Shown here: piece by piece, positions 37,286-48,306 of the stretch
How the letters are laid out: each line of letters opens with the position of its first letter
Numbering within the stretch: position 1 is the stretch's first letter
Source: Onchocerca volvulus
Taxonomy: Eukaryota > Nematoda > Chromadorea > Rhabditida > Onchocercidae
NCBI GenBank assembly: GCA_000499405.2
Contig: HG738138.1
Location: 620,001-684,000, forward strand
Direction of reading: 5' to 3'
DNA length: 64,000 bases
Position numbers and translations under genes: made by a program
The notes under the pieces: model-generated
Seen by the model: the letters and a program-made list of their open reading frames with translations, nothing else
The model's database searches: none
What the model was told of the DNA's origin: nothing

Positions 37286-40200
37286 ATGTTTTATCAACCA
37301 CTGACCATTTACTCCTTCCTCTATTACTTTTATTTCTTTTTACGCTTATGTAAGTTGGCTTTTCTTTCTTTCGCTTTTTGGATAACATCTAAAATTTGAA
37401 TAATCGTAAGAAATTGGAAAGTCAATTAATCTAAAATTTTTATAATTGATGGAAAATGATAATCTTAATTGCAGTAAATTTATTTATGATCAGAATTACG
37501 ATCAGGATAAGAATGATGATAATAGTGGTGGGTGGAAACAATTGTTATATTGCTAGCAGCAAATTACTTATTATCATAATGAGAATAATGATAATAATAA
37601 TTATGACCACATATTATGACTATTACATAGTAATAATTTATTGGACATGAGAGTAGGAATATTCTGCTAATTTTTATTTTAGTTTCTAATAGCATTTCAT
37701 GTTTTCAATCCAAATTTTACAGTTTTATAAGCATCTCTGATGTATACTAACTTATTAGTTTCTAAATAGTAAAACTAATTTGAGAAGAAGAATGAGGATA
37801 TTGCCATACCAATATCTTCTTTTGTAGTTAACTTGATATTTTTTGAAAAATTTTTGAATTCTTTTTGAACCAATGATAATAGTGGTCATACCGGTCGTTC
37901 TTGGACATGTCCAGGAATTTAGTTTTCCATTTCCTTTCCACTCACAAAAAAGTTCGGTAGAAATTCTGTTCTTCCGTCGATTGCTTCTGTATTCCGTCTT
38001 CAACCTAAAGATGCAAGCATTTTCTTTTTAAATCGATGGATAATAGTGTATGATTTTAGGTATTAGATTAAAGATCCTTTTGCTATTTCTATTCCACTCT
38101 TTTTCCTCGAACTTATCGTCCATAAATTGACAATATATCTTAACCAGTAAAATTATAAGAAATCGAATTAGACATATAATTTTCACCATAACTTGTTTTC
38201 TAGTTTTTTTTTTGACAAGCTATTCTTAATAATTTGCCCGCCTTTTTTATCAGTGTTTTTATATTTTATGAAGTTTTCAATTCAACATTTATTCCATTTT
38301 ATACAGTTTTCAAATAATTTTAATAACAAATCAATTTTTAATTTGCAAGCAAGATGAATGTTTATAAATTTGATGATAAAAGTAGCTAGAAATGCTGAAA
38401 TTGCATTTGTTGAATCATTACTTTCAGAACAAAAAACAGCATATAACTTGTGATTAGTACTGTATAATGTTCTACTACTAATATAAGAAAAAGGACTTTG
38501 CAACATCTTTATCCTGAAAAGATGCTTATGGAATATTTGCCATTCAAGAATTTTTTGAAAATTTCCTATTTGTAATAAAAATATCAAAGCTTTTCTTATA
38601 CAAAATAAGATAATTCATTAACTACAAAATAATGGTCATAATGTTTAGGTAAAGGATGTCAACCACCACCCTACTACGGGACTTATTCGCCTTTTCCTCC
38701 AGCCCTATCAGGTATTCGTGCTACGAAAATTCGTTATTTTTAAGTCATCAAATTTTAGAAATACTTTTATCATCACATTACTTGGTATTTCTGATGCGCA
38801 AAATTTTTAGAATCAACAAAAATATTCGGTTTTAAATATCCTAAACTTTTTGAAAATTGCCCTGTAATTCTTTCATTTAAGTTTCTGCTATAGACCATGC
38901 AAGTTATGGCAAAAATACCATTCATATTAGGAAATTTAAATTAAAATTTGAAATTTAAGGTGGTCTCACACGACCATATGCTGATTCGGCTGATTTCAAC
39001 GCTGTAAACGATGAGCATCCATCATTGTTCGCTGCACCATCAAATCTAGGAGAAAATCTGGATGTCATACAGGTCATCTCTGATTTGAATTGCCATAGAT
39101 TTGATAGTAATTGTAGATGGTCGAATACAAATGAAGACGAATTGGATTGGAAAGTGCTGATGTCCACACCGGAAGCTGAACCATTGGTCAGTGCGCTTCA
39201 AACAGCTCATCTTCCAGGTCAAGCGATAGCGTCGTTCCAATCTGTTCTCACAATTCTAAACTTTTCTTAATCTCGAGTTAGCTAGCAATATTAATTAGCT
39301 AGCAATATCGGAAGTTATTTAATTAGTGGATAAACTAAATTAGTGGAATTTTTTGATAATTTTTATGACCTGCTTGCCAGGCATATTCTTGCAATGCTCT
39401 TGTGAAAGCTACTATCATTTTCATACCATTACATTTAATTTACCTGTAAATTAAAAAACTTCTGATAGTTTGAAACGTTTAGAAAAGTTATTTGATTGTT
39501 GAAAAGTTCTAGAGCTTTTTTTTTTTCTCCTAAATTTAATGTATAAATCCGCGAATAAAAATAATCACTATTCTGATAATACAAACGACATAGTAATTGT
39601 TTACTATACCTTTATCAAGTTTATAAGTTCATTTTTCATTTAATGAATCAATTCAATGATTTTTAGATGCATCAGCAGCGGTACTTCTATCTGGCAATCG
39701 CAATACATATGATAGTGGACAACTTGTTTCCGATTTATTGCCATGTATTGTAACACCATTACAACTCACCGCTACAGTTTGGCGAACCTCTTCAGATGGA
39801 CCATTTCAACAACAACAAAAACAACAACCAAATTTGAAAATTTGTAGTCGTAATACGCATCAACCCTATTCAAATTGCAACCTGTTTCCCATACAAAATG
39901 GTGTACCGGTTACTGTGAATATACCCGGACCACGTGATCCTACTACACCTGCTCAGGTATTGTTTAAATTTTACAACTAATTAAAAAGGCTAATAAATTC
40001 CACATATATATATATATATATATATATAAGGTTGTGTCATCAAATTTCTTGGAATGCTTAAAAATAGATTGATTATTTAATTCCAAATAAGCAAAAAGCA
40101 CACAAGCACACTAATAACGAAAAAAAGAAAAAGGTTTCACAGCTAAATTCAATTCACAACTCATAGCATTAAATTGCAAATCGCACTATTTGTCGGAATC

Positions 40201-42559
40201 ATAATACTAAATTTTAATCACATCGGAACTCTATTTGTTATTTAAGGAGTAATAATGTAATAATCATCGCATGGATATCTTTCATCGAAAATACTTAAAA
40301 ATTTCCTAAAAATGGAATAAAGTCTGATATTTAGAACAACAGCTATATCGTGACGACTTAATTTCTCGACAGTATGACTACAAATAAAAAGTTTTGCAGC
40401 TGTAGTAATAGAAATAAATTGATCTTCTTGACTAAATTACTGTATTTCAGATTGTTTTGTTGGGTGATAATTTTGTTGGAAAGCATGGTGCTATATTTGT
40501 GCAAAATATCATTGTGGATGGTGATTTGGTATCAGATTGTGCCGTAATACCATCAATTACCAAGGATCATTTCAACAAACCACAGCGCCAACAGGCTAGA
40601 CGCCCTATTCCTCCGAATGACTTTCAAGATTCCACGGGCCTTGTCAAAGTTCAAGAATCAAACTCAATGCAGAAAATATTCAGTCTGCACCAACCATCCA
40701 ACTTACAACTTACAGCTCCATTAATGGTCGATTCTCTAATGGTTGAGTGTCTGAAATTGTCGTGCAATCCTGCTGGTAATTCTTATTGCGATAATTCCTT
40801 CCCTTTTTACTCATTAAAAACCCAAGAACATACAGATTTTGTCCATTACATTGTTTAGCGATCAAAACTACGAAAGTATATTGAAAAAAAAAAAAAAAAA
40901 AAAAGCATCAAAATTTCGACGTAATCAGAATCTTACGTATTCATGTTGTATCAAGTTGAAATACTTCATACATGTAAGTGTCATGACTTACATGAATTAT
41001 TACTCATAAATAATTCGCTCATTATCTTTGATTAAGCGTAATAAAATGACATCTTAAATTAGCATATTTTTGGTTTATTATATACATCGTAACTGCTTGC
41101 TGTGACGGAATACAGTACCGCAGAAGTGTTTGCAATGGTTTTTCCGTAAGATTACCCTTTCGATATTCTTGACTATAAATATTGAACAATCGATAATATA
41201 GCCTTTCTGTATAACGATTCTGCAGATTTAATAAAACTGCAGAGAGAAATTGTGATTGGCAAAACGGTAGTGCTGGATGGATGGCATCGACAGGAACTGA
41301 TAGCTTTTCAAATCCGTTAACCGGTATTATGGTGCCACCTGCTGGAACGAATGCATTCCTTGTAGCATCATATAACAGGGATTCCAAAAATCCTATCCGC
41401 CAGATTATCAGTCCGATGATAAATATTCCAATTTCGGCACAACCCATTTACTTCTGCTTCTTTGAATATTTCGCCCTTGAAGGAGCACGCTTCACAATGT
41501 GTATCGATGCATTTGGCATGGGATGTTTTTATTCAAAAATAGGTATCTCGAAAGATGGCAATTTACAGGTAATTACTAAATATTAATCAACTTCATTTAT
41601 TCATCATTCACTTTTTATTGACCTATAGATATCGTATTAATAGATTATTAATTCACTTTATTCTGGAATCACTCAGTGGGATAGGTAGTGAAGTTAGCGT
41701 AATGAAGTAGATCAATTTCCCTAAAAAATATGATTCTGATATCTAAATCCTACGATATAGTTTCCAATTTCTTTCTTTTTTCTTATATCAAAATAGAAAA
41801 TTTCTGATATACTTCATATAATCATATAATCATGCAATTTATATCATATACAAATTTAGTTGTTCAATTATGTTTTTTGCAAAAGCTATGATGAACAGAG
41901 TTTAATCCAATAAAGCTAAATTTTATTTCATATAAATTTGCCCCAATTCAAATATTAAAGTTATATAAATTGTGCGAAAGACTCCTTACCTGAATAATTG
42001 TTAGATTGCTTAAAGTACCATATTTAATCAGCGTCCGATCATATTACGGCCAGACAATCAATATTAAACACGAGTTTTTATGCTTGGCTAAGCAACTTCA
42101 ATAAACTTTTATTGTCGCTATTTCGAACTCTCTATAGGCAAAAATATTTTTTTTTTTTAAATTACAATACTATTTTGCAGCATTTTTAAAGTATTTATGC
42201 CTATCTTTTGCAATGAAATTGAACTGAAAAAAATTTGAGAAGTATGCTATTTTTATTTTCAAATTCAGCTTCAAATTTCTAACGAGAATGTGTTTAGAAA
42301 AGCAGACAATGGAATTTTCAATGTACCGAATTGCCAATTGGAACTTACAAGGTTGATTCAGTAATTTCATAACACTTACTTAACTCGGAAAAATTTCTTT
42401 TGAATTAAATTGTTAAATTAAACTTCGAAATTTCAAAGAAATAAATATTTTGTTCAGATATATGTCTCGGCAGAAAATAATGGACCAAATCAAGGCGATA
42501 TTGGATTTGTTCCGTTACGATTGAGTCGAGATTTGGCTGGAAATGATCCTGTCTGCTAA
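37286..42559 (+). CDS. Secreted protein with two MAM-like domains
   Basis: Seven exons (37286-37349, 38649-38711, 38960-39217, 39667-39956, 40451-40775, 41243-41568, 42458-42559) give 475 residues. Exon 1 codes a hydrophobic leader (MFYQPLTIYSFLYYFYFFLR, then LC), so secretion is expected. Two domains resemble the extracellular MAM fold. The first runs from LNCHRFDSNCRWSN and DELDW (85-106), through LTATVWRTSSDG, to QIVLLGDNF and AIFVQNIIVDGDLVSDC (about 225-255). The second has CNPAERNCDWQNGSAGW (330-346), FCFFEYFALEGARFTMCI and a QIYVSAEN..GDIGF end, and closes the protein at PVC. A Gln-rich loop (QQQQKQQ) sits in domain 1. MAM domains mediate protein-protein adhesion at the cell surface or in matrix; no enzyme domain is attached. 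The orthologue is not recognised. Intron 4 contains a (TA)n run. Exon 1 is the least certain part, though phase and donor (GTAAGT) fit well. Confidence 0.85.
37456..37640 (+). repeat. ATGATAATA-type simple repeat
   Basis: Degenerate GATGATAAT / ATGATAATAATAATTATGA tracts inside intron 1 of the MAM-like gene. They create an open but low-complexity frame rich in Ile and Met that I do not regard as coding. Confidence 0.6.
39274..39312 (+). repeat. Short direct duplication
   Basis: TTAGCTAGCAATAT occurs twice (starting 39278 and 39296), 18 bases apart, within intron 3 of the MAM-like gene. Confidence 0.75.
40003..40028 (+). repeat. (TA)n microsatellite
   Basis: About 12 AT dinucleotides in intron 4 of the MAM-like gene. 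Confidence 0.95.
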
Positions 42560-45157
42560 GAAATTATGTTAATTTCTTTTCGATATAATTTCACAATCCC
42601 TTATCTTCAAAAATTGTATTTTTATCAACAAATCTTTAGCTTTATTAAATGTAAACCGTTCGCTTTTTTCATTCACCAATATGCAAATACAATTTGAAAC
42701 AATCGTCTGATAAAGCATTTTGTATAAACATATTGGCTTTAGATAAGAAATCGTGATAAAAGCAAATTGCTTTCTCGAGAAAAAAAAAAAGAAAAAAAAA
42801 GGAGAAGAATTCTTGACTAATGAGTAATTGCAGTTGAAAATCACATCTATACTGCAAGTCTGAAACTATCGACAACATTCTCTTTTTATTGATAAATTTA
42901 CAACCAAATTACATATGCATCCTGGAAAATAAATTTTTATGCTTAAATTCACTACTATTCAGGAATTTATTGCATCAATGAATTTTATTCCATTATTTGA
43001 GATAAAATGCATGGAAATCTTTTCTTTTCATTCCATGTTTCATTAAAGTCATCCCTGCTTTCAGAACTTCGGTTATTTTTTGTTTAATCTAACATAAATA
43101 CATATATTCCTATTTTAATACTTTTAAAATAGAGGTAGAATGCGGATTTAAGTACTAAATGAAGTTTGATCAAAGTTTAAAAAAGCTGAATAACATTGAT
43201 AATTACTAATATTTTTTGCATCAAATTTATCTCCATTAAGATTTTGTTGTCAAATCAATTTTGCAAGACTAAATAATGTCATTAACTGTAAATTACATAG
43301 GAACAATTTAGGCCACGCTTATAAAAGAAGAATAGCCAATAAATAATGATCGGATTGAATGGACCAAAATTTAGTTCATTCCATATAAGATTACATGATA
43401 AGCTTCGAATATGCTTATTAACATCAGATGATGCGATTATCACCGTCAACAGAGATTGCTAAGGATGTTGATTTGAACCGGTCGCGCTTGGAAGTTTGCG
43501 TATGTATATTTCAAATTGGTCAACAGTGAGAAGAGAGCAGTGTGCTGTGCCGCTGAATAAAACCCGTAACATCGTTCACTTCGACATCCTGATTGTGCGG
43601 AATCGTAGAAAGTTCGACCCGTAAAAGAGACAGAAGATATTGGATTTCGACATGAAAAAAAAAAAAAAGGAAAATTACTGCTGTGTTCTTTATATATCAC
43701 AAAAATATAATTCACAACTGAGCTCTTATATGCCACACAGCACGAACAAAAGATATTTCGACGACTAAAAACCAAAAACGATTAAATTGGTTAGGTTTAA
43801 TATTGGTTTTAGGGTAAAAATGCAAAAAGTATCGGTGACAATTTGAATACAAAATGCGACAAAAAACGAAAATCATAGCATAAAGAAAAAACGATGATAA
43901 TGTGTGTCACAAATACACGATGTAATCAAAACAGGGAAAACTATTATTGTTTAAATAGGTGGATTTATTTTTAAAATATGACTTGATTAGTAGCGGAAGA
44001 GAGATATATATGTACAAAGAAAGCAGTAATAATTATCACCAATTGCAGAAATTACTATAAATTTACTTCTTATTCCAAAGAAAAAGACATCATATTACAC
44101 ACGCTAATATAGAAAAAAAAAAAAAAGAAACGGCTGCATTTTCATGCATTTTACAATCTCGCCTTTCTTCCTTTCAATAAATGCATCGTGGCAAAACTAA
44201 AAGAAATTCCTTAGAAATCTGAATTGCATTAAATACGCGTAAATAGGTGCATGTATTATTATTAGTTCACTAAAGTACAGGAAATGCATCGTGAAAACTG
44301 CAAAAATTCGCTGATAATGAAGATATTATGCATCGTAAAATAACCTTTAAAAAATCCAATAGGCAAATTCACTTCCATATGTTCTCAGAATAAAAAGCGT
44401 ATTTCTAAAATATCTGAATTTAATAATTAATGGACCAGAACAAATATTGAAATATTTGTCGATAACATATGGATAAAACATTTTGATGCAGTGCAAATTA
44501 CCATCGAAACATGGAATTTCTTCAAATTCATCAGAACATCTGAATCGTACAAAGCTGCACAGTTATACAATGCCGAATAAAAGCCTATTAAACAAAAAAC
44601 TTAATAAGCTTTTCAGGAATGCAGATCCATTCCCTCTAAGAAAATTTCTTATAATTGGGTACACACACAATAAAAATAAAAATAAGAAAAAACAGCGGCT
44701 TAAACAAGCGAAAATATATGAAAATCAAAGCAATCACATCCGAAACAGTCCGGAATCAAGCAAGGGCCACATTTTTGGATCAGAAAGGACTTCTTTACGA
44801 ATCAAGTTATCCACAGATCAATATAATAATGTTTCATCACGAAATCACTTCAAATGAAAGAAAGGAAAACGAAAAATTCTTGAAAATAGGGAGTATTAAC
44901 TTCAGCATTAACTAATTGAAATTGAAATTAAAGAAACCTGCAAATATGTACAAAGAAAAAAGAATGCTAGTGTAATGTAACAATGAGGGAGAATGAGAGA
45001 GACAGAGAGAAACTGAAAAGTCATCAATCACCATTTCGAAAGAAGAGTCGCAGCAAAATTCATAAGCAAACTTTTCACTATGCTGAGGTTTTATGTATAT
45101 ATATATTCAAGCATTCTTCAGTCATTTTCTTTCACTAAATTTAAAAATGTATGAGGT
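42560..45157. other. Convergent 3' region between the MAM-like gene and gsk-3
   Basis: Should hold both 3'UTRs. No exon could be tied to a product. Two segments stand out by composition: 43446-43690, less AT-rich, with a 109-codon minus-strand frame (43446-43775); and 44483-44857, a 124-codon plus-strand frame rich in Asn, Ser and Lys. Neither shows a known domain. Confidence 0.45.
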
Positions 45158-48100
45158 TTACGCATCCGTTGACGTTGGCTCAGCATTAACAGCTGAAGCT
45201 GAGCCGCTTGGAGCTCCAGTTGCTGTTGCTGCTGCTTCCACTGGTGACGACGATGAACTACCTACTGCTGCTGCTGATGCTCCTAAAAATCGACAAGTTT
45301 AAAAGTAGAACCGGAAATAAAATCTCATATAAAACATGAATATATTCAATTAGTGAAGATTTTTCCTTCTAATATTCATTAAGCAGAAATTCGAACAACT
45401 AAATATAATGTACATAAATCTAGCAATATAAAGAAATCCACACCTCTTGCAGAACTCTGAGGTAAAAGAGCAGCATTAAGATTCGGTTCAATGCGTAATT
45501 CTTGTTCAGAGAAATCGAAAATTGGCGGTACTGGTCTACCACTTGGCAGTTTGCAGTTAGGATGACGTAACTCATCGAAGAATGTATGAGCACAAGCTTG
45601 AAGTGGTGACAACCGAGCATTAGGCGTATATTCCAAAAGACGTGAAACGAGATCGACCGCTTCCGAAGGAGTACGTGGACGAAACACCTGAAATTTCGAA
45701 TCTTCATACTCTTGGCATTTGACTACTGAATTGAGGGATAACTTAGTTATAAATGTACAAGCTAATGTTGGTTTAGAAATGATAATTTTTTTAACTAAGT
45801 ATCATGATGTGATTCAGTAATGCATGAAAAATGACAGCATCGATTACACAATTCTAATTCCGGAAAATAGATCCATAAAAAAGAAATTAATAAGTTAATA
45901 GACATACGCGCTGCCAAGGATTTGCTCTGATTTGTGGGAATCTGAAATCAGTATAATTCGGATTCATCTGCTGTATCTGATCACGTGTAGGTGTACCCAA
46001 CACTTTAATGATTTCCACGAGCTGATCTACACCTGAGTCGCCAGGGAAAATTGGTTGTCCCAATAAAAGCTCTGCAAGCACTGTTCCTGCTGACCAAACA
46101 TCTGAAATCAAAAGTTTTAGCAACAAAAAATTTAGATTTCAAGTTCAAATGCCATTTTTACAGTAAAGCTGTGATGGAAAAACGAAATATATATCTAAAA
46201 ATTTTACCGATGCTCGTTGTATAATCCGTCGCGCCAAATATCAATTCAGGGGCACGATAATAGCTAAAAACATGACAGTAACTGTAGAAGAAAAAGAATC
46301 TTTCAAATCGAAAAAAGGAGAAATATGAAATTAGATAAAAACAGACAAACAAACAAACAGATGTGACAAAAGCTCGATAAAATACCGTGAACAAATGTAG
46401 GACACATTGGGTTCTCCTCTGACAAGATGTTTTGCGGAACCGAAATCACAAAGCTTTAGCACTGCTGAATCTGGATCAAGCAACAAATTCTGTGGCTTGA
46501 TATCTCGATGACAAACTCCCAAACTGTGTATGTAAGCCAATGCTCGAAATAATTGGTACATATATAGCTGAAAATATGAATGCTTCGACATACTTTATAG
46601 AATAAACTTATGACAGTTGCAAGTCAGTCAAAAAAAGGTTTGCGATTACGAATCGAATTGTTTGAAACGAAACCTTTATGTAAAGTGCAGGTATTATTTG
46701 TCGCTGTTTCGAATAATGCCGTGCAACACGATAAACAGTCTCTGGGATGTATTCGAGTATAAGATTTAAGAACAAATCATCTTTCTGAAAGCAGTCAAAA
46801 TCATTTTTTCTTTGATTACAGAAAGAAAAAAAAAAAAAAAACAATAAATCAATAGAAAAGAAAACTTGAACTAAGTTGTTAATCATTAAAGGAACTCGTT
46901 TCGTATCTTACTTATCAAAAGGAACGTTTTAAAAATGTAATAAAACAAAAGAAGTGTGAGATGCATTCTAATGAAAAATAAAAGATTGGTAGTAAGTCAT
47001 ATGAAAAGAAGTACCTTTTCCCCACTAGAATAAAAGAAATACTTCAATTTTACAATATTCTGGTGCTCCAATTTGCGCATTATTTGTAGTTCGCGATTCT
47101 GAAAAACTTCGCCTTTAATTGTCACTTTCAATTTCAAAATCCATCGTTTATCCAGTATAAAAGACCTTCACATGAATATTTTGATGGTAAAAACATAATT
47201 CTAACAAGAGAAATATAGAAACTACGATCGTCCGATGATCCAATAAGTGTTCTAAGCTTTACAGAACCGAAAAATCCATCATTCGAATTATTCGTGAACA
47301 ATATATCATTTTATAGGCCGTAGGCTTTAATAACAGCGTGGGGAAATTTACAGTTTTGTAGTAATCATATGGACAGCGCATGCTTAGTTGCATAAATTTT
47401 CCTATTAAATTCTTTTTCTAGGTACTCATTTCGCCACTGGAGGCAAAGAAAGCTTTCCACTGCAACAAAATGAAACTACTATCTACAAACATCATCTAAG
47501 AAAAAGTTTCAAATTTACAGAAAGAAAATTGAAAAAAGAAAGAAACAGAACCATTCATTTACTGCAAAGCATTAAGTTTACCTTGAACCTTTTATCTTGC
47601 AAAACTTTTTTGATCGCCACAAGTTCATTAGTATCAGCAAGTTTGGCAAGATAAACCACTCCGAAAGAACCATTGCCTATTACCTGGAAATGGTATGGGA
47701 AAGAATACGGTTATCATCCTTTATAAAAGCAGAAAATAATTTATCACCTTCACTTTTCCTAAAATTATCACGCTAATGATTCCATTTTGGCACTGCTAGA
47801 TTTTATCACTTACTACTATTCTAGCTTATACGACTTCCATCTTTTTCATGGTGGTTTCTCTGACTGAAATTTTGGTTCCGCTGACTCTCCAACTGTCGGC
47901 AAGGGTAAAGATGAAAATGTATACCACCACGATATGTCGAAACGAAGAGCTCCTTATTACCTCTCGGACTGTCACTAATCCATAGATACAGACGATAAGT
48001 CTGATTATTTCCATCCAAACAAACCGAAAAATCTATAGAATTTGGGAATCAAAAAAAAAAAAAAAAAAAAAAAAAACGTAATAGAAAACAGATTCCTAAA

Positions 48101-48306
48101 TGCCAGCATGCACATAACGTCATTACACTGTTTCTTGTTTCCACAAAGATAGGAATAAGCTGTACTGCTCATCAAACATAATTCGAAAAGGTCACCTTAG
48201 TATCGGAGTATTGTACTTCAACTTGGCGATCTGGTCCATAACCAGGTGTAGCGACCACAGTAGTTATTCGGTTATCCGCTTTCGACGAGAACAACTGTTT
48301 ACTCAT
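45158..48306 (-). CDS. gsk-3: Glycogen synthase kinase-3
   Basis: Nine exons in transcript order: 48306-48196, 47683-47582, 47098-47015, 46784-46674, 46567-46386, 46263-46208, 46101-45908, 45687-45444, 45282-45158; 402 residues (vertebrate GSK-3beta has 420). It is a Ser/Thr kinase of the CMGC group acting in Wnt/beta-catenin, insulin and polarity signalling. Visible: Gly-rich loop GNGSFGVV (40-47), catalytic Lys in VAIKK (62), KNRELQ with the phosphate-pocket Arg (73), HRDIKPQN (156-163), DFG (177-179), activation-loop Tyr in [10 protein letters not shown] (193) and the [12 protein letters not shown] substrate-binding segment. The amino end ([13 protein letters not shown]) lacks the RPRTTSF inhibitory phosphosite of vertebrate GSK-3beta. 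The last exon codes an Ala/Ser-rich tail ([13 protein letters not shown]). The start fits an acceptor CTTCAG ending at 48343, 37 bases upstream, perhaps a trans-splice site. Confidence 0.97.
47820..48030 (-). other. Coding-like frame inside gsk-3 intron 1
   Basis: Within the first intron and on the same strand, about 65 codons are open with markedly balanced base use ([34 protein letters not shown]) down to a stop at 47823. An acceptor-like CTATAG lies just upstream (about 48026), but no convincing donor was found inside. I do not recognise a family. It could be an alternative terminal exon, a nested-gene exon or a relic. Confidence 0.3.
48049..48075 (+). repeat. Poly-A run
   Basis: About 27 consecutive adenines on the plus strand in gsk-3 intron 1; as poly-T on the transcribed strand it could belong to the tail of an old retroelement or simply be a microsatellite. 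Confidence 0.8.

Noticed and set aside
41022..41447. 141-codon minus-strand frame
   Set aside because: Antisense shadow of the sixth exon of the MAM-like gene.
44483..44915. Plus-strand frames of 86-124 codons
   Set aside because: Overlap each other in two frames and are dominated by Lys, Asn and Ser; more likely 3'UTR of gsk-3 read in antisense. Kept only as a note.
45093..45302. Ala-rich plus-strand frame
   Set aside because: Antisense shadow of the last gsk-3 exon.
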